Shown: one piece after another, positions 33,594-47,380 of the stretch
How positions within the stretch are numbered: the first letter of the stretch is position 1
How the letters are laid out: each line of letters begins with the position of its first letter
NCBI GenBank assembly: GCA_030280995.1
Contig: JASXTE010000009.1
Location: 31,890,501-31,954,500 of the forward strand
Source: Hemileia vastatrix
Taxonomy: Eukaryota; Basidiomycota; Pucciniomycetes; Pucciniales; Zaghouaniaceae
Direction: 5' to 3'
Length of the DNA stretch: 64,000 bases
Notes under the pieces: model-generated
Databases searched by the model: none
What the model was told of the DNA's origin: nothing
The model's input: the letters and a program-made list of their open reading frames with translations, nothing else
Made by a program: the position numbers and the translations under genes

Positions 33594-36340
33594 GTGGCAT
33601 TCCACATCTGGGTAGGCCAATTAGGTGAAAATTTGATTTAATATTGGTTGAAAGGAAATTATGGTGTTACCAGGTGCTAGTTTGGTCATTATGGATATTT
33701 TTAGATTGATTTGTGGCATTTTGGAATGGTTATATGATGGTATTTTTATTGTGATTTGATGGTTTTATGGATTTGGTAATGGTTTCACTGGATTTTGGGG
33801 AGGATTCTCCAACTTTGGGTATTTTCTGGGGCTCTTTTAGGTTTATTTTTGAAGATTAGTAGCAATTTTCTGGATTATCAGGCAGGATATTTGGAATTTT
33901 GGAAGGTGATTATTATCATTGGATTACCCAAATTTTTCTCTATCTTTTATGTCTAGATGGTTTTTTATCATATTTTACTGTTTTCTTAGTGTTTTACTTA
34001 ATTTGGTGACTTTTAGTATTATTGGTGGATATGGTGTGCTGATGGAATGGCAACTGAGCTCCAGTGCTCCAGTGCGCTCTGGTGCACTCCAATTTTCTCT
34101 GGTTATTTTCCAGTGCAAAAGCAAAGTGTACTGGAAAAATTCTGTCATTGTGGCAAAATTATCTCACTGTGGCAAATTTAGCTCAATCTGGCAAAATTAG
34201 ATCATTATGGAAAAAAAGAGCTCATTGTGGAAAAATTTTCTTGCAATGGGAAAGTCTGGTCTCTAGGTTAAAGTTTGGTCACTGTGGAAAAATTTGGCTA
34301 TTGTGGCAAAATTTGGTTATTTATTTATTATGCTTATTAGATCAATAGTTTATTGTAGATCCTATGCATGTATGGTATTGTTGGAAAAGTCTGGAGTAGG
34401 AGAATCAGGAGGAGAATAAGAGAGTCTTAGTCTTCTACAGGTTTTTTTCTTTTCAGTATTGATAATAAGGGTCTTTTTGATAATTAACAATATTTAACAT
34501 AAAACAACAATTATAATAACAATATATTAACATATAGTGTGGGCCGGTTGTCTAGAAGAAGGAGAAGAGGAGAGGAAAAATAAAGAAGAAGAGGAGGAAT
34601 TATCTGGAGAAGATAATAAAAAATAAAGAAATGAAAATAAAAATTATAATTGTTCTGAGAGGGAGAGACAACGAAGTTCCCTTAGACTTGGTACAATAGT
34701 GTCAGGTATTAAATTATAAGATATTTATATAAGTAAGTATTATTTTCAATGCGTGGCAAACACCAATATTATTATTAGACCTATTGCAACTGTAAAATAT
34801 TTATTTAATTTTAAATTTAGATTTTATTAGGCTAATAAAAAATAAAATAAATGTAATAGAATTAAAATTGTATTAAGTTGAGTGTATATAATAAGTGATG
34901 GGTTAAAGGGGATTACCCAAGGCCCTTTTATAGACCAAGAGACCCCTGAAGCGCCACAAATCAATAAATACAAAATAGAAATAAGCTAAAACAAAATATA
35001 ACAGAGTAGAAATGAAACATGACTATTAAGAGAAAAATATGAAACAATTAACTAAAACCCGTGAGTAATTAACCATTTTCCCACCATAACTTCCCAAAAC
35101 ACTTAATTAAAATAATTATTAACCAAATAAGTCTGAAACATTAGAACAATGAGTAAAATGATTCAAAACAGACATTATAGTGACATGTAAAGGATTTAAG
35201 TAAAACAAATAAAATTATTTTCATGCCAAAATTCATGTAATAAATTTAATTCAGTTTAAAGCAATTTTAATTAATTGTTTTAAACATTTTATAAATTCAA
35301 TAATTAGTTTAAGTGAAACATATAATTAATTTAATGATATTTGTAATTTAAAGTGGGGATTTTAATACTATGTTATTAAATAAGTATTATAATTTATTTA
35401 ATAATCTTTTTCTGACACAATTAAGGGTCAAAAGAAGCAACCAATATTATTGTTTAATAATATATGAAGTTATATTTAATATATAAAATTAAAAAATTAA
35501 TTTAATTACAATATAAGTCAATTTTACATATATAATTATAATATATGTTTGTAATTAATTAATTATTAATTTATAATTATTAAATACATAAAAATGCGCC
35601 ATTATTTGTAGAATATAAAATATATTATGATTAATTTAAATGTATAAAAATTTATATAACAATAAAATTAATATAACACTTATATTTAATAAGATACTTA
35701 TATAATTTTATTATGCAATAAAATATTAATTTATAAACATAAAATACAATTCTTACGCCCTCTTTCAGGTCCAATAAATTAACATATCATTTACTGGGCT
35801 CCTGGTATAGCCTGGCTGACATATAGGGTGCCATCAGATAGCTCTCATCCAGGGTGACTCAAATTTATTTCTTTTCTTATAAAATTTGTAAAATAAAAAT
35901 ATAAAAATTACACTCTTTAATTTTGGTGGAAAACTGGATAAACCTGGAGCAGTCCTTTAATAAGGCACCTTTGAACGGATCATTCCAAGGGTAGTTTCTG
36001 GAGTACTTTACTGTACTTTTCAGTCTCTGGAACAAGTTTTGCGGCTTTTTCTAAGTATTTTCTGTGACTGGTATCAGTGTAATCTGGTACTAGGTATTTT
36101 TTTGGATGGTGTAACCATTGGTTGCACTTAGATTTGTCTTTATTATAGGTTTCGAATGGATTTAAAGTCTAACTCTCAGAATTTTAACTCATACAACTCT
36201 TCAAGAAGATATTCAAGCTTAGTTAATTGAATCTTAAGTTCACTTAGAGGGACAGGGTTTTCTTGGGGTTATCCAACTCCTTCAGATTCTACTTACAGCA
36301 AGGTGACTTTAAGAGTCTTTCGAAAATGTAGAATGTTACA
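33594..36340. repeat. LTR-like repeat, copy 2, interrupted by a solo LTR
   Basis: Homologous to 10439-11863 along its length. The left end TGTGGCATTCCACA and right end TGTAGAATGTTACA are inverted partners of the TG...CA type. The 34538-35821 insertion splits it; without it the repeat is about 1.46 kb, matching copy 1. Its right border cuts the RNase H of the copia element at 36341, so it inserted into or replaced that end. No matching 5-bp duplication is visible across the two outer borders. That suggests it is one LTR of a larger rearranged element rather than a simple solo LTR. Confidence 0.6.
34538..35821. mobile_element. solo LTR (1,284 bp) inserted in LTR-like copy 2
   Basis: Begins TGTGGGCCGGTTG, ends GGCTGACA, and is flanked on both sides by the 5-bp sequence TATAG (34533-34537 and 35822-35826). 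The uninterrupted homologue at about 11357 shows a single ACATATAGGG, confirming the target. TG...CA ends with a 5-bp duplication are the hallmark of LTR-retrotransposon insertion followed by LTR-LTR recombination. The interior is AT-rich, most extremely at 35400-35740, without coding sequence. No second copy in this window, so orientation is unknown. Confidence 0.85.
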
Positions 36341-37570
36341 CATCCATAGAGCTTGAAAAGTTTCATTTGACATTGCCATTAATTCTGAGTGAAGTGATGC
36401 TGTAGTCACTCTTGATTGATGTTTTGATTGCCATAAAATAAGACAGTTGTTGATCTGAAGAACATGACCATCCGTAGCCCTAGCAAATTCACCACCCCAA
36501 GTAGCATTACAATAAACCTCTTTTGATCAATTGAAATTTATTGTTGGGAAAAGATGAAATTTCAAGTCTTTGGTGAATTGTAGATATCTTAGCAAACGAT
36601 TAAGCGCATCCCATTCAGCTTTACATGGTCTTGATGCATACCCTTTCATAAAGTTGACAGGATATGCTAAATCAGTCCTTGATCTGGCTACAAGATATGA
36701 TAAAGAACCAATAATAGAAAGAAATTTGATCGGTTCAAGTGGAAGATGAGTTTTTTCTTTTAAATACACTAAGGAAAGACCCATTGGCAAAGGTGAGTGA
36801 GAATTAAGACTAGTTGTATTGTGTTCATTTAGAATTTTGTTGACAAGAGCTGGTTTTTGGATAGTAAAACCTTTGGGACATTGTGAAACCACTAGACCAA
36901 CAATAGAAGAGATACCACCAGACCATTTTAACTTTAAACTACTCCCCATATTCATTTCCATTTCCCTCAAAAACGGCATCACTACTCCCTACCAATACAC
37001 AATCATTAACATGAATCCACAACATACCCTTGGAACTATCTTTTGCAAGCACATATAAAATTGCCTCTTGATTGCTTTATCTGTAACACAAATTTGCCAG
37101 AATTTTGCTGAGATATTTCCACCAGCACCTGGCTGCTTGCTTAGTACCATATAGAGCTTTCTTAAGTCTTCAGATGTGAGTTGGATTAACAGACTCAAAA
37201 AACTCAGGCTGCTTGACATAAATTTCCTTCTCAAGATCACTATGTAGATAGGCTGAAGTGACATCAAAAGTTTTGATTGGCCAGTTGTAGGTAGCAGATA
37301 GAGTGAGAATCAAACACAGAGATGCAAAAGTAGCCTTGGGAGAAAAAGTGTTGTTAAAATTAATACCTTCAAATTGTTTGAAACCCTGAGCCACATATAG
37401 TGCCTTGTGCTTGATGATCTTTCCAAATTAATCTCTTTTGAGATCAAAACCCATGGAGCACCTGTGACAGTTTTTCCAGGAGGAAGAGAAGAAATATCCC
37501 ATACCTTCATGTTAGGCATGTTGTCTAATTTTTGATGGCAAGCTGATTTCCATTCAACTGCATCTGGTCA
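36341..37570 (-). pseudogene. Ty1/copia reverse transcriptase and RNase H, decayed and truncated
   Basis: Read right to left, the order is Ty1/copia RT: YVAQGFKQFEGINFNNTFSP, IKTFDVTSAYLHSDLEKEIY, VKQPEFFESVNPT, then LKKALYGTKQPG. The catalytic motif reads HVNDCVLV near 37000, where the family has VDDC (Asp lost). It goes on to SLSYLVARSRTDLAYPVNF, AEWDALNRLLRYLQFT and the RNase H stretch CNATWGGEFARATDGH, ending KHQSRVTTASLHSELMAM and ETFQALW. The frame stops at the border of LTR-like copy 2, so the end of RNase H and the 3' LTR are missing. Many frame changes. Identity is firm; function is lost. Confidence 0.85.
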
Positions 37571-39150
37571 CTTCATTTCCTGTTTGTAAGTTTGAGGTAG
37601 GCAATCAGAAAGGTCAAAAGAGCTATGGTTGATGAAATAAACCATAACATCTTGGGCAGCTATAGTTCCTTCTGCTGTAAAATCACCAAATTTCAGTTGA
37701 TTCAAAATAAATGACAAATTACCTTTAGACTGAGATATGGCTGGATGTGAGACTGTGAGTGTTTTTTTAATTGTCCCCTTATCCTTCAGAGATGAAATTT
37801 GCCATCGCAGATTGAATAAAAGAATCAGATTCTGGATGCCAAAAAATCCAACCTTCACTACCATCAATAAAACCAATAGCTTTGCAGTGCATTTCACAGA
37901 GCTCTGTCCTTGTCCTCTTTTCAGTTGGAATGTGTAAATATTCCCAGTGAAAAAAGGTATTTATTGGTGACAAGTCTGCCTTTCTGTTGAAAATGATCTG
38001 ATATGGGTTACTGTTGGTAACTTTCATATTTGGTAGTTTATTGTGAATATAAGAAGCCCAATAATAAGCAAAATTCCAAAAACTAGGAGGAAGGTTTGAA
38101 GCAAGAAGAATGGTCCTAGAGATTTTTCCAATAGTTTCATTGAATCTTTAAGCCAAACCTGTTTGTTCATGATGATAAGGAATAGAGTGTTCATGGAGGA
38201 TACCATGTTGGGAGAGGTATTCAGAGAATTTTTTGTTAATGTATTCTTAGCCATTGTCAGCTCTGCGGATCTTGAGATATTGATTAATGATGTTTTTTAA
38301 ACAAGTTTTGAAATTAATAAATGCATCAAAAACATCTGACTTCTTCTTTAGAACAAAAATCTCCCCATAAGTTGAAAAAGATTCTCTGAAAGTTGCCACA
38401 TAAATTTCACCCTTATCTGTGACATCAACCATTGGCCCTACTAAATTATAAACCACAAGTTCCATGAGCTCATGAGTATGTTTGGATGCCATGCACATAT
38501 TTCTCCTTTTGTTTTTTGACATGGCACAAATATCACAGTGTAATCTGTAGGAAGGAATATAAGATGGTGCATTGTTGCAAAGAACTTTTTGAGAAATCCT
38601 TTGTAGAGCTCTATTGCTTGTGTGTCCAAGATGGAAATGCCAATCCATGATTGACTCAAGAGCCACTGTGGGATAAGGAATTTTTGAAGGGGGTGAGGGA
38701 GCTAAAGGGGCAGGAAAGGTAGCAGATGATGAAGATTTAAGATAATTAATTTAAAAAAACATTGGTTTCTAGATCACATGGATAAACTAGGTCAACCATA
38801 CATTTTTGACCGGAAGAATATTTAAGAGCAAGAAATATTTTTTTTGTTTTTTGAAAAAATATAATCATGATTTTCATTAAAAGAAAGAAAAATGCCATTT
38901 TCTAGAAGATCAAAAGGAGAAATAAGAGTAGATTTTGACCTATCACTATAAAAAACACCTCTGATTGTAACTAATTCTTCTCCACATCTTTAATGAAAAT
39001 TTTTCCATAGCCCGTAATGAAAGCAGTACCAGAATCAGTTGCTGTTTTGACTGCAATAGGAGTTTTCAAACTGATGAAGTCAGAGAGAAGACGTACATCA
39101 CCAGTGAAATGATGGGTTAAATAAGAATCAAAAACACCTTAAAACGATTT
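37571..39150 (-). pseudogene. Ty1/copia protease-integrase region, decayed
   Basis: The GAG-pre-integrase zinc domain is readable: MDWHFHLGHTSNRALQRIS with the later CDICAMSKNKRR pair (38666-38500). Core integrase follows (LVVYNLVGPMVDVTDKGEIY, YLKIRRADNG with its catalytic Asp, HGILHEHSIPYHHEQTG then RFNETIGKISRTILL). The last block replaces the family's QNGxAER, with a stop where AER should be. A weak protease remnant lies near 39110-39000 (DSYLTHHFTGDVRLLSDF). The stretch 38020-37580 keeps the copia linker (IIFNRKADLSPINTF, GSEGWIFWHPESDSF). Numerous stops and shifts. Confidence 0.8.
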
Positions 39151-39199
39151 ATTATCTTATTATTCTGTCCAGCTATCAGTACCAAAATACATTTCTTTT

Positions 39200-40748
39200 A
39201 AAGCAGTAGTGAGAACATCTAGCACTTTACAGCTAATTTCATTTAAGCGGGGTTTTGATGAATTTTGGACTAGCTGTTTTCTTTTTCTGCTGTTCAGTGA
39301 TTTTTGGATTGTGTTCATAGCATCTTTATTTTCACAAGCAGATGCTTCACTCTGGCCCCAAACTGCAACATTAAAACTTCTACTGTTTGGATCATATGGA
39401 CATGTCTGTTGAAAGTGTTCTGAGGATTTGCAGTAAAAACATGAATAATCAGGTTTTTTGTTTCCTGAGTGGAACTGTCCATTTTACCCTTTTTGAAAGC
39501 CAAAGATGAAACATAATCAGGATTGGTTGTCATTTCAAAAGGTGTGGAAATGGTAGAAGCAGTGGAGAAAGTAGAGTTTGACAAGTTGATAAAAGAATTT
39601 TAAAGAAAATTCAAAATTTCATCAAAAGAGGGTTGAGAGATGTCTTTTTGTAATTAAAAATAATGATTTGCTTCAGTGGTAAGATGATTGACTGATGATG
39701 TTAATAAGAGTTGGGGAACAATGCTGCCATTTTGTCAAAACCAAAAACAAAAACTGATCATTGAACCACCTCTTAAAGGGACTTAACTTTTTCTCCATGT
39801 TCAATGAAATTGGTGAAAGGGGAGGTTTTTAATATTTAAAAGATCTTTAAAGAGAGCCATGTGAGCAGTGTGAGAAGCTATGTCAAATTTGGAGCTGAGA
39901 ATAGAAAGAACTTTATAGCTTGGAATACCAAAGTCAATGAAAGCTTAAAGTTTTTTGTCAATGGTGTTGTAGACTATATTCCAGCTCATCTCATCTTCAA
40001 ATTTTGATATATCATTTTTTATGGAATTGGAATCTGAAATATATTTAGTTGAATGTACACAGCACATTAAAAAAATGTTAATATTCTTCACCCAAGTTTT
40101 CCAGTTAGTAACATCAGCTTTCAGTTTAGACATTTTCTATGTTATTTGAATTATTTCCTCAATTACATCAGCACAATATTTTACTTTGTATGTTAAAAAT
40201 ATTGTATTTTCAGTGTCTGATACAAAAGAATCACCACTAAAGGATGAAAAAGAGGTAGAATGGGGTGCATGGCTGGCTACCACATGACATGTCAACAAGG
40301 CATGCTTACTATTGTGTCTTGGTTGTTGAAAATGCAAACCATCTTTATTTTGCAATTCCATTGGAGAGGGGAAAACACCTGAGTCTTGCTTATTGAGATT
40401 AGGGGGAGGATCACAAGGCAATTCCTCTCTATGTTTTGGTGGGGGAGAGGTTATTGAGGGAAGTATGGGAGAGGGGGAAAGAGGAAGTGGAAGGATTTTT
40501 TTGGTTAGATTAGCAAGGAGTTTTCTTGGTGGGGTAGATGTAGATAGGCAAGCAGTGTTTTCACTGACTCTAGAAAAATTATGTGAGGAAGGGGTACCCA
40601 AGAAAAAGCATGATTGTTGCCTTGTGCAGGTATTTAGAGTAGGGGGTTGACTTAAATTCCTTAATTCAAAGCTAAGAGGTTTTTGGTGTTCACAAGCTAA
40701 GCAAGGACAAGACTGGAAGGGGTTAGGAGTATTGAGGGAAGTTGGCAT
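39200..40748 (-). pseudogene. Ty1/copia gag with intact CCHC zinc knuckle, decayed
   Basis: Starts MPTSLNTPNPFQSCPC at 40748 with a Pro/Ser-rich N-terminus that has a CPCLAC pair. The gag core then reads LKADVTNWKTWVKNINIFLM (40133-39945), typical of copia gag with its conserved W-x-x-W. A perfect zinc knuckle C-x2-C-x4-H-x4-C (CFYCKSSEHFQQTC) lies at 39441-39400. Stops and frame changes separate these blocks, for example at 40137-40139. Gag would package the element RNA. The upstream 5' LTR could not be identified. Confidence 0.75.
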
Positions 40749-43700
40749 GAATTAAATGTCCAAAATAAATGGTGGAGTAAACTATACACCAGGAAATAGA
40801 CAGGTTTAATGTGAGGCAAGCACAGGGAAAACAATAGTTTCCAGGAATTTACAAAATTTATTACTGCTAGTAAAAAATTAGGGACAGACCATAAACTATG
40901 GTAGCAGTGTCAGCACTTTTTCCGGAGTGAACCGGAGTTAGACACATCAGCTGCAACACAGACTATATACACGTTATGTACTTAACAATAACTAGGTTAA
41001 TATTATACTACACATAAAAATATGTACAGTTACCGGACCAAAATTTACACCCAGTGCATGCATAATCCAGGTTATTGGACTTTTTTATTTTTTCCTAACA
41101 CCACTACCATTGCTGCTCACCCCTTTAGTTCATACTAAGTTTAATATTTACCTTTCACATTGTGGTAATTTTTCATTTATTTCTCATTTCCTGCCAAACC
41201 GACTCATTAATCTCTTATCCAATATTTACCTTTTTTACCACTTTTCACTCAAACTACAACAGGGTCCCCAGATCACAAACAACATCTAATCCATGAAATG
41301 ACGACCACAATATTTAAACCATCTACATAATATTCAAAATAATACACAATCTGTCCTCCTGGCACAATCCAATCACATTATTCCAGCCTTGTTGAAAACA
41401 CATGAAAACACTTAAAAATATGGTTTCGTAATTTTATCACCCAATGAAAGTTCCTGCTATGTTAAATGCTTTTAAGTAGGCTTTGGATGGATTTTACAAC
41501 CATACTTCAGAAACTTGATTGCATCTTTGCTTTCAAAGGTGTAAGCTGCCAGGAAAGCAAACAGTGAAGGTACATCTTGGTGACAAATTTTTTGGTCAAT
41601 TTTTTCCACTTTTCACTAATCTTTTTTGCCCAATTCTCATACTAACCCCATCCCTTTCATTATAGATAAGGAAAGACTTTTCAGATTTCTCATTATCAAT
41701 TTCAAGAATGATGTTTTTTCAAAAATGTAATCTTTAAACAAATTGGTTTCTGGATGAGTTTATTTTGTTACAATCCTATTCTACATGGTCATATGAGTTA
41801 GAAATGTACAAGCTCATGTCTGCAGAGTGAATATTTAGGGATTTATGAGAAATAAAAATTATCCCACTTGGATAAAAAAGATGTCCTATCACCACACAGT
41901 ATGGGGGGTGGACTTGCTAGCAAGTCAACAACCTTAAAACTAAATTCATATCAAATTGAGCACACATTGAGGTAGTAATGAAAAAATAAGGAATAAAGTG
42001 TGAAAAGACATTTAAAATCTGATGAATCTAGCTTGATTATTTATTGAAGTACACGTGAAAATTTTCTGAAACAATTTTGAAGCATTAAAAACACAATTCT
42101 GTAATGATATGTTGAAATAAGCCTTCCCCAAATTTAAGCCAGTCTAGAAAGCTGAAGAATCTTTAAAATAATTTTATACTTTTTTTCATGTAAAATAGAC
42201 ACACCTCAATTTTAATTGAAATAAAAGTGATCTCAAATGTACAAATAATTTTACTTAATTGTTAAAATATAGTGAAATTTTAAGCCACATTAGTAAATCA
42301 TTCAAGAAAAATATTTTGGAGATAAAAATCATCTTTAAGCCTAGGTATTCCCAAGACTGAGTATCTCTTATATTTAAAATAAGATAACCTTAATTTTATT
42401 AAGCTTATAAGTTAAAATTAAGGCTATAATACTTATATATAATTTTAAAAAATTATATGACTTATAGTAGTTTAAAAAGATTATCCATAGCCCTATAGTA
42501 CTTATTAAGGTGCTAATGTAGTCATAATATACTTATCTTAAGTGATATTAGGTAATTAAACACATACATAAGCTTATATGTATGCATAAATCTCATATTA
42601 AGAAAAATATGCAATTATTTTATGTGCATATAGGCCTGTATGTGGGTTTAATCCCATAAATAGCCAATAAACTTCATTTTTCTGCTTATTTTAAGACATA
42701 TGGATGTATTAAATGGACTCACGACACTTACACAAGCATACACATATTTTCCAGGCGCATATATTTAGTTTTGACAACTTAATCTGCTTCCTTTAATGGA
42801 TTTTCACAGATTTATGGGTTGGGAAATTATTACTGGGTTAATGTGGATGCTTGGGGATGTTATTGGGGGCTTTTAAAGTTTATTTGGTTCCTTTATATGC
42901 TTTATGTTTCATTTTATTCTCTTTGGATGAGTTATTTTACCTGCTTCTTTATGGTATCCACATTTATCTGTTTTCTCTATATATAGTATGGGTGTATGAT
43001 ATCATTAATTGTGACGGAGGGTCCATAATGGAGGTCTGGGTGTTGAAACTGCTCAAATAGGATGACATGGGGAGGTTATGAGCCCTCACAGTGCTTTAAT
43101 AGCTGGGGATAGCAGTGACATCATCTGGATTAAAGATCTGTGCACTCCAGTAGAATTTGGTAAGTGTAAGGGAGGATTTGATGGGTTATTGGACATCACT
43201 TACTTACTAAAAATCAAATAAACACTATTAAAAAATTAAAAAAACATACAAGTATATTTAAAAGAGTCTATAAATTGATATTATCTTTATTTTTAGGAGT
43301 ATCAAAGTTAGAAATCTGTAATTATTTAAAAGGTATTTCACAACACAAAGAAAGCCACAAAATTGACATTAATTCTCAGTAAAAAGGTGTTTTTGGGACA
43401 CAATACGACATATTTTAAAAAATAATTGTGGTTTGTTTGGTGGAAAAAAGAGGTATTTTGAAATTGAAGATTGCTAACTTTGACACCCCTTTAAGCTATA
43501 ACTATATTTTATTAGCCTATTTTCTACCAGTAGCCCACACCAATCCAAATATTTTGAGTTAACTATTTAGAAAAAAAAGTTTTAATAGTCTTTCAATGGA
43601 GTTGAATCTATAAATAATTTATGAAAAAGTAGTTGGATCATTAATATTTACTATTAAATCATACTTAAGTACTAGCATACACTGACAATTAGGGCTATTT

Positions 43701-44194
43701 CCAAATTTATACTTATTATTTTAGTATAGCCTTAGGACTTAATTTTTACCTTAGTATACCTCATATAGACCAAATATTTGGGTCTTCAGCACTTTAGTGG
43801 GCCATCATAACTCAGTGGTTATAGAAAATATCCATTATAAAAATTGTACTAATTTTTTAAATAACAATTAGGTATTTATAGTAGTAACTGTACCCAATAT
43901 AAACCCAATTACGCTTGGTATTTGGCCAACAATATAACATCCAATTAGATTGGTATTTGGGTAAAGCTTGGTAAACTAATTAATCACCATTATTAAGGCA
44001 TAGTAAAACTTATTATTTAATTTTTAACAGATTTTTTCAAATTTTTATTATAGTTTATCTAAAAAAATAAAAATAAAAATTCAGGATAAGTTCCAGTGCT
44101 TTTATTAGTATTCATATTACTAAAAATTTTTGTCTACTGATTATCAGACAGGTTTTCCCTTTTGTAGGCGTGTTAAATAGTTATTTTATAAACT
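40749..44194. other. 3.4-kb non-coding region between retroelements
   Basis: No gene supported. It should contain the copia 5' LTR and primer site and the 5' LTR of the next Ty3 fragment, but I see no matching LTR pair. A TTGAGCACACATTGAGG stretch near 41957 resembles one near 1924. AT-rich with scattered short inverted repeats. A 69-residue open frame at 42851-43060 has no domain. Confidence 0.4.
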
Positions 44195-46110
44195 ATGAGT
44201 GCTCCACAGGACAATGTAAGTAATAAACCTTCTTTAAATACCAGGTCTAAAGCTAAAAACAATGTACAAGGACATAACTATGAAAGGACAGTCTTTTCCT
44301 CAACCAGAAAAAATTGGCATATAGGAAAAGGACATAATCTTAAAATAGGTAACTATAAAGAAGACATCACTTTCTCTTCAGGATCAACTTTCCCTCTTTT
44401 CCAGAAAAGTTCTGAAGTTGGAGGAGTCAGAGCCTTACATAATCAAAGAGTTGGAAAAAGTGGAGAACAATTTCAGGTTAGGATTCCAGAAATTAAATCA
44501 AACATTGGAAGACCTTAAAGAAGTACAACAAAACCATCCACCCCCTAACCCAGGAAGATCCGTTCAGTACCAGGACAAGATCCTGGTAGAAAAATGGAAA
44601 TGGAACTGGTTTCACCAACAGTGGGCCAGTCAGAATTGCAACAAAGATCCAGCCCCTCATCAGACCACTACCAGTCACCCTTACAAACCAAATCAAAAGC
44701 TTCAAAAGCCAGGAATTGCTCCTATTCCATGGTAAGTAAAAAACCTTCTAAGATTGAAAATAATAATGATTATTACAATTCAGGTAATTTGATTGATGTA
44801 GAATCATTTCAGAAGATTGAGGAAGACTTGAGACAATTGGGCTTTGATGAAGATACACCTGATTTATCCTTTGTCCATAACAATAGTAATAACTATAGTA
44901 ATGCAGTTAATCTTTGATTGCCACCACATATCAGTGAGTTGAGAGCTTCACTAAATAGTGAGGAATGTGAAAAGGAAGATGTTGAGTATTTTAATAAAAA
45001 TCCAAATGTTCATAGAATTGTTTCAGAATTATGGAGTAGAATAAATGAGTGCAAGGAACAAGCTATTAAGCCCACAAGTGAAACAATATTTTCCATAAAA
45101 TTTTATATTTTTTAAATAGCAACAAAAAACAAAGAATTAGAGATAGCAAAACTGGCTTTAACTAATAAATATGATTCTTTAATTAATAAACATAGTGAAC
45201 TTTCAGAAAAACTCAGTAAGTTAGAAAAATTGTATAAAGCACAGTTATTAAAATATAAATAAAGAACAAAGTTATCTTTTGCATAACAAATCAAAATGTC
45301 TCTGATTTTTTACCAAGATTAACTAAGGTTGAGATTGCAGCCTCTAATCTACTAATTAATCAGGATAATCTTAAGTACACACAGTATAAAAATAATCCTT
45401 TCATTTGCAACAATGAATCTAAATCATTCCCATTTCCACCAAAATTAAAAACATTTGGTAAAAGTTTCAAGTTTGGGAGAAAAAACTTAAGTCACATATC
45501 AGTACAAGAAGAAATTCAACACCATTTATCTGAGTTAAATGAGTTATTTAATTTTCCCAGGATTAGTGAGATATATTCCAATCAGAAGAATTGGAAAAAA
45601 AGTGATCAGTACCCAAATTATGATGGGGAAGCCAGTTCTGATTGGAAAAATATTATTCAAAGAATTGACAATTTGAAATTCTCATATAAGTTCCCAGATG
45701 AATAGATAACATCAAAAAAAATTTCATTATTTAAGGATATTGCTTTATTATGATTTGAAGCTGTATTAAGTGAGGGTAAAGATTACTCTTTGGCTGAATG
45801 GAAACAACTAATCGAAAAACAATTTGGAGGCTATAGATTTAGACTAACTCAGAAAAGATTATATGAGAAAACAAGGTATAATCTGTTGAATGGTGAAAAA
45901 CCTATGGTATTTCTAATAAATTTAAATAAAATATCAAAATCCATTAAACCAAATATGTATTTTTAATTATGGAAAGATAAAATAATATATAAATTACCTA
46001 TATCTTTCAGAGACATTGTTGTAGATAGAACAGTAATGGTACATGATTACCCTGAATTTATTGATATTTTTAATGAAATACCATTAAAACATAAGTATGA
46101 AGCAAGGTAA
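44195..46110 (+). pseudogene. Ty3-type gag fragment, strongly decayed
   Basis: Starts MSAPQDNVSNKPSLNTRSKA, then moves through several frames: ELEKVENNFRLGFQKLNQTL, LIDVESFQKIEEDLRQLGFD, EIQHHLSELNELFNFPRISE and YDGEASSDWKNIIQRIDNLK. The gag-like helical core reads LSEGKDYSLAEWKQLIEKQF, FRLTQKRLYEKTRY and FLINLNKISKSIKP. Helix spacing and position upstream of a protease/RT remnant identify it as gag of a Ty3 element different from Gypsy-1, -2 and -3. There is no readable zinc knuckle. Stops about every 100-300 bases. Confidence 0.6.
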
Positions 46111-47380
46111 ACCACTTATTAACAAAATAATGAACCTGTAAAATTCAGAGTTCAAAAACACTCCAGGAAAAGCAGAAAAAACCTACTGCACCTGAAATAC
46201 CTATAAAGTATGAGACAAATACTTGTTATAAGTCTAATAAGCCTTGGGTTAGAGGTCACAAATGTGAGAAAAATATAAATATTGTTGAAAATCAGCAAGA
46301 ATCTAAAAATGAAACAGAAAAAAGAAAAGATTCAAGTTATTATGAAAGTAATATTTCATATAGTGATGAAAATGAGGTCTGTATGTTGTAAGATAATTTT
46401 CCCATCTTTGAAAATCAAATATTAAGTATGGACTCAAATGTATCATTAATGAATTTTAAAGATTCTGAAATCATTAAGGATATACAAGCTGATAAATTAA
46501 GAATGACACCTATCATGGTTCCAAAAATAATTTCTGGAGAAGCTGTAAATATAGTTTTGGACATAGGAGCTGCCATATTTGTTGTTTCTGCAGGTACATT
46601 ACATATAGTTGATAGTGATTAAAATTTAAATCTTGAACCTCTTCAGAGTAAAAATTGGAGAAGGTTTGAATCATTACTACACCCCATTGGTAGATACAAA
46701 GCTTTTTTTTCTTTAAAAATCAACATGGTTATGTTATACTAACTTGTGACTTTCTAATAACAAATAATACTAATTTTAGTAGCTGTTTTATCAGTGGTAT
46801 TGATATTCTGACAAAGTTTACTGTAAAATTAGACCCTGTTAACGATAGTTTTCCAATTGGAATGAATGGTAAGAGGAAATTCAAAATAAATTCTTTACAC
46901 ACAGTTTTGAACATTGAGTCAGTAATAGATATTCTTTAAAAAGAAAGAGAAACCAGTGAGATGAAAGTTCTGAAAACAGAAATTTCCAAAGCATAATTTG
47001 GCACTCAGATAAGTGAAGCTGAGAGGACAAATATTTTGGACTTAATGAAGGAATTTCCAATGGCTTTTTCAAATTAGACAAATGTACTTGGCCTTATGAA
47101 AGATAATGAAATTAAAATTAGTTTGAACTGTCAAATGGATAATATTACTGAAAGTATTAAAAAGAAACCATACCCTGCTCCAACAATCAAGGGGAAAGAC
47201 ATAGAGTATACTGTTAAGATGTTGTGAGACATGAAAATTATTGAAAAGGTAGAAACTAAACCAAAATATTGTGTGATATCACCAGTGCTTATTTCTTATA
47301 ATAAAGATAAGGCAAGATTGTGCGGTGATTATTGTTAACATTTCAATTGCAAAACTCATATTGTAGAAAGACTCTTACAG
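46111..47380 (+). pseudogene. Ty3-type protease and N-terminal reverse transcriptase remnant
   Basis: The protease remnant reads VNIVLDIGAAIFVVSAG near 46545, with DIG where the family has DTG or DSG. The RT N-terminus is readable near 47150-47340 as KKKPYPAPTIKGKDIEY, then IEKVETKPKYCVISPVLISY and KARLCGDYC, matching the conserved Ty3 block before the R-x-C-x-D-Y-R motif. Sequence homology stops around 47380; fingers, palm catalytic site, RNase H and integrase are missing. A 3'-truncated dead copy. Confidence 0.65.

Noticed and set aside
34533..35829. 8-bp duplication ACATATAG indicating a DNA transposon insertion
   Set aside because: The insert ends are not inverted repeats; reading it as TG...CA with a 5-bp TATAG duplication explains all bases as a solo LTR.
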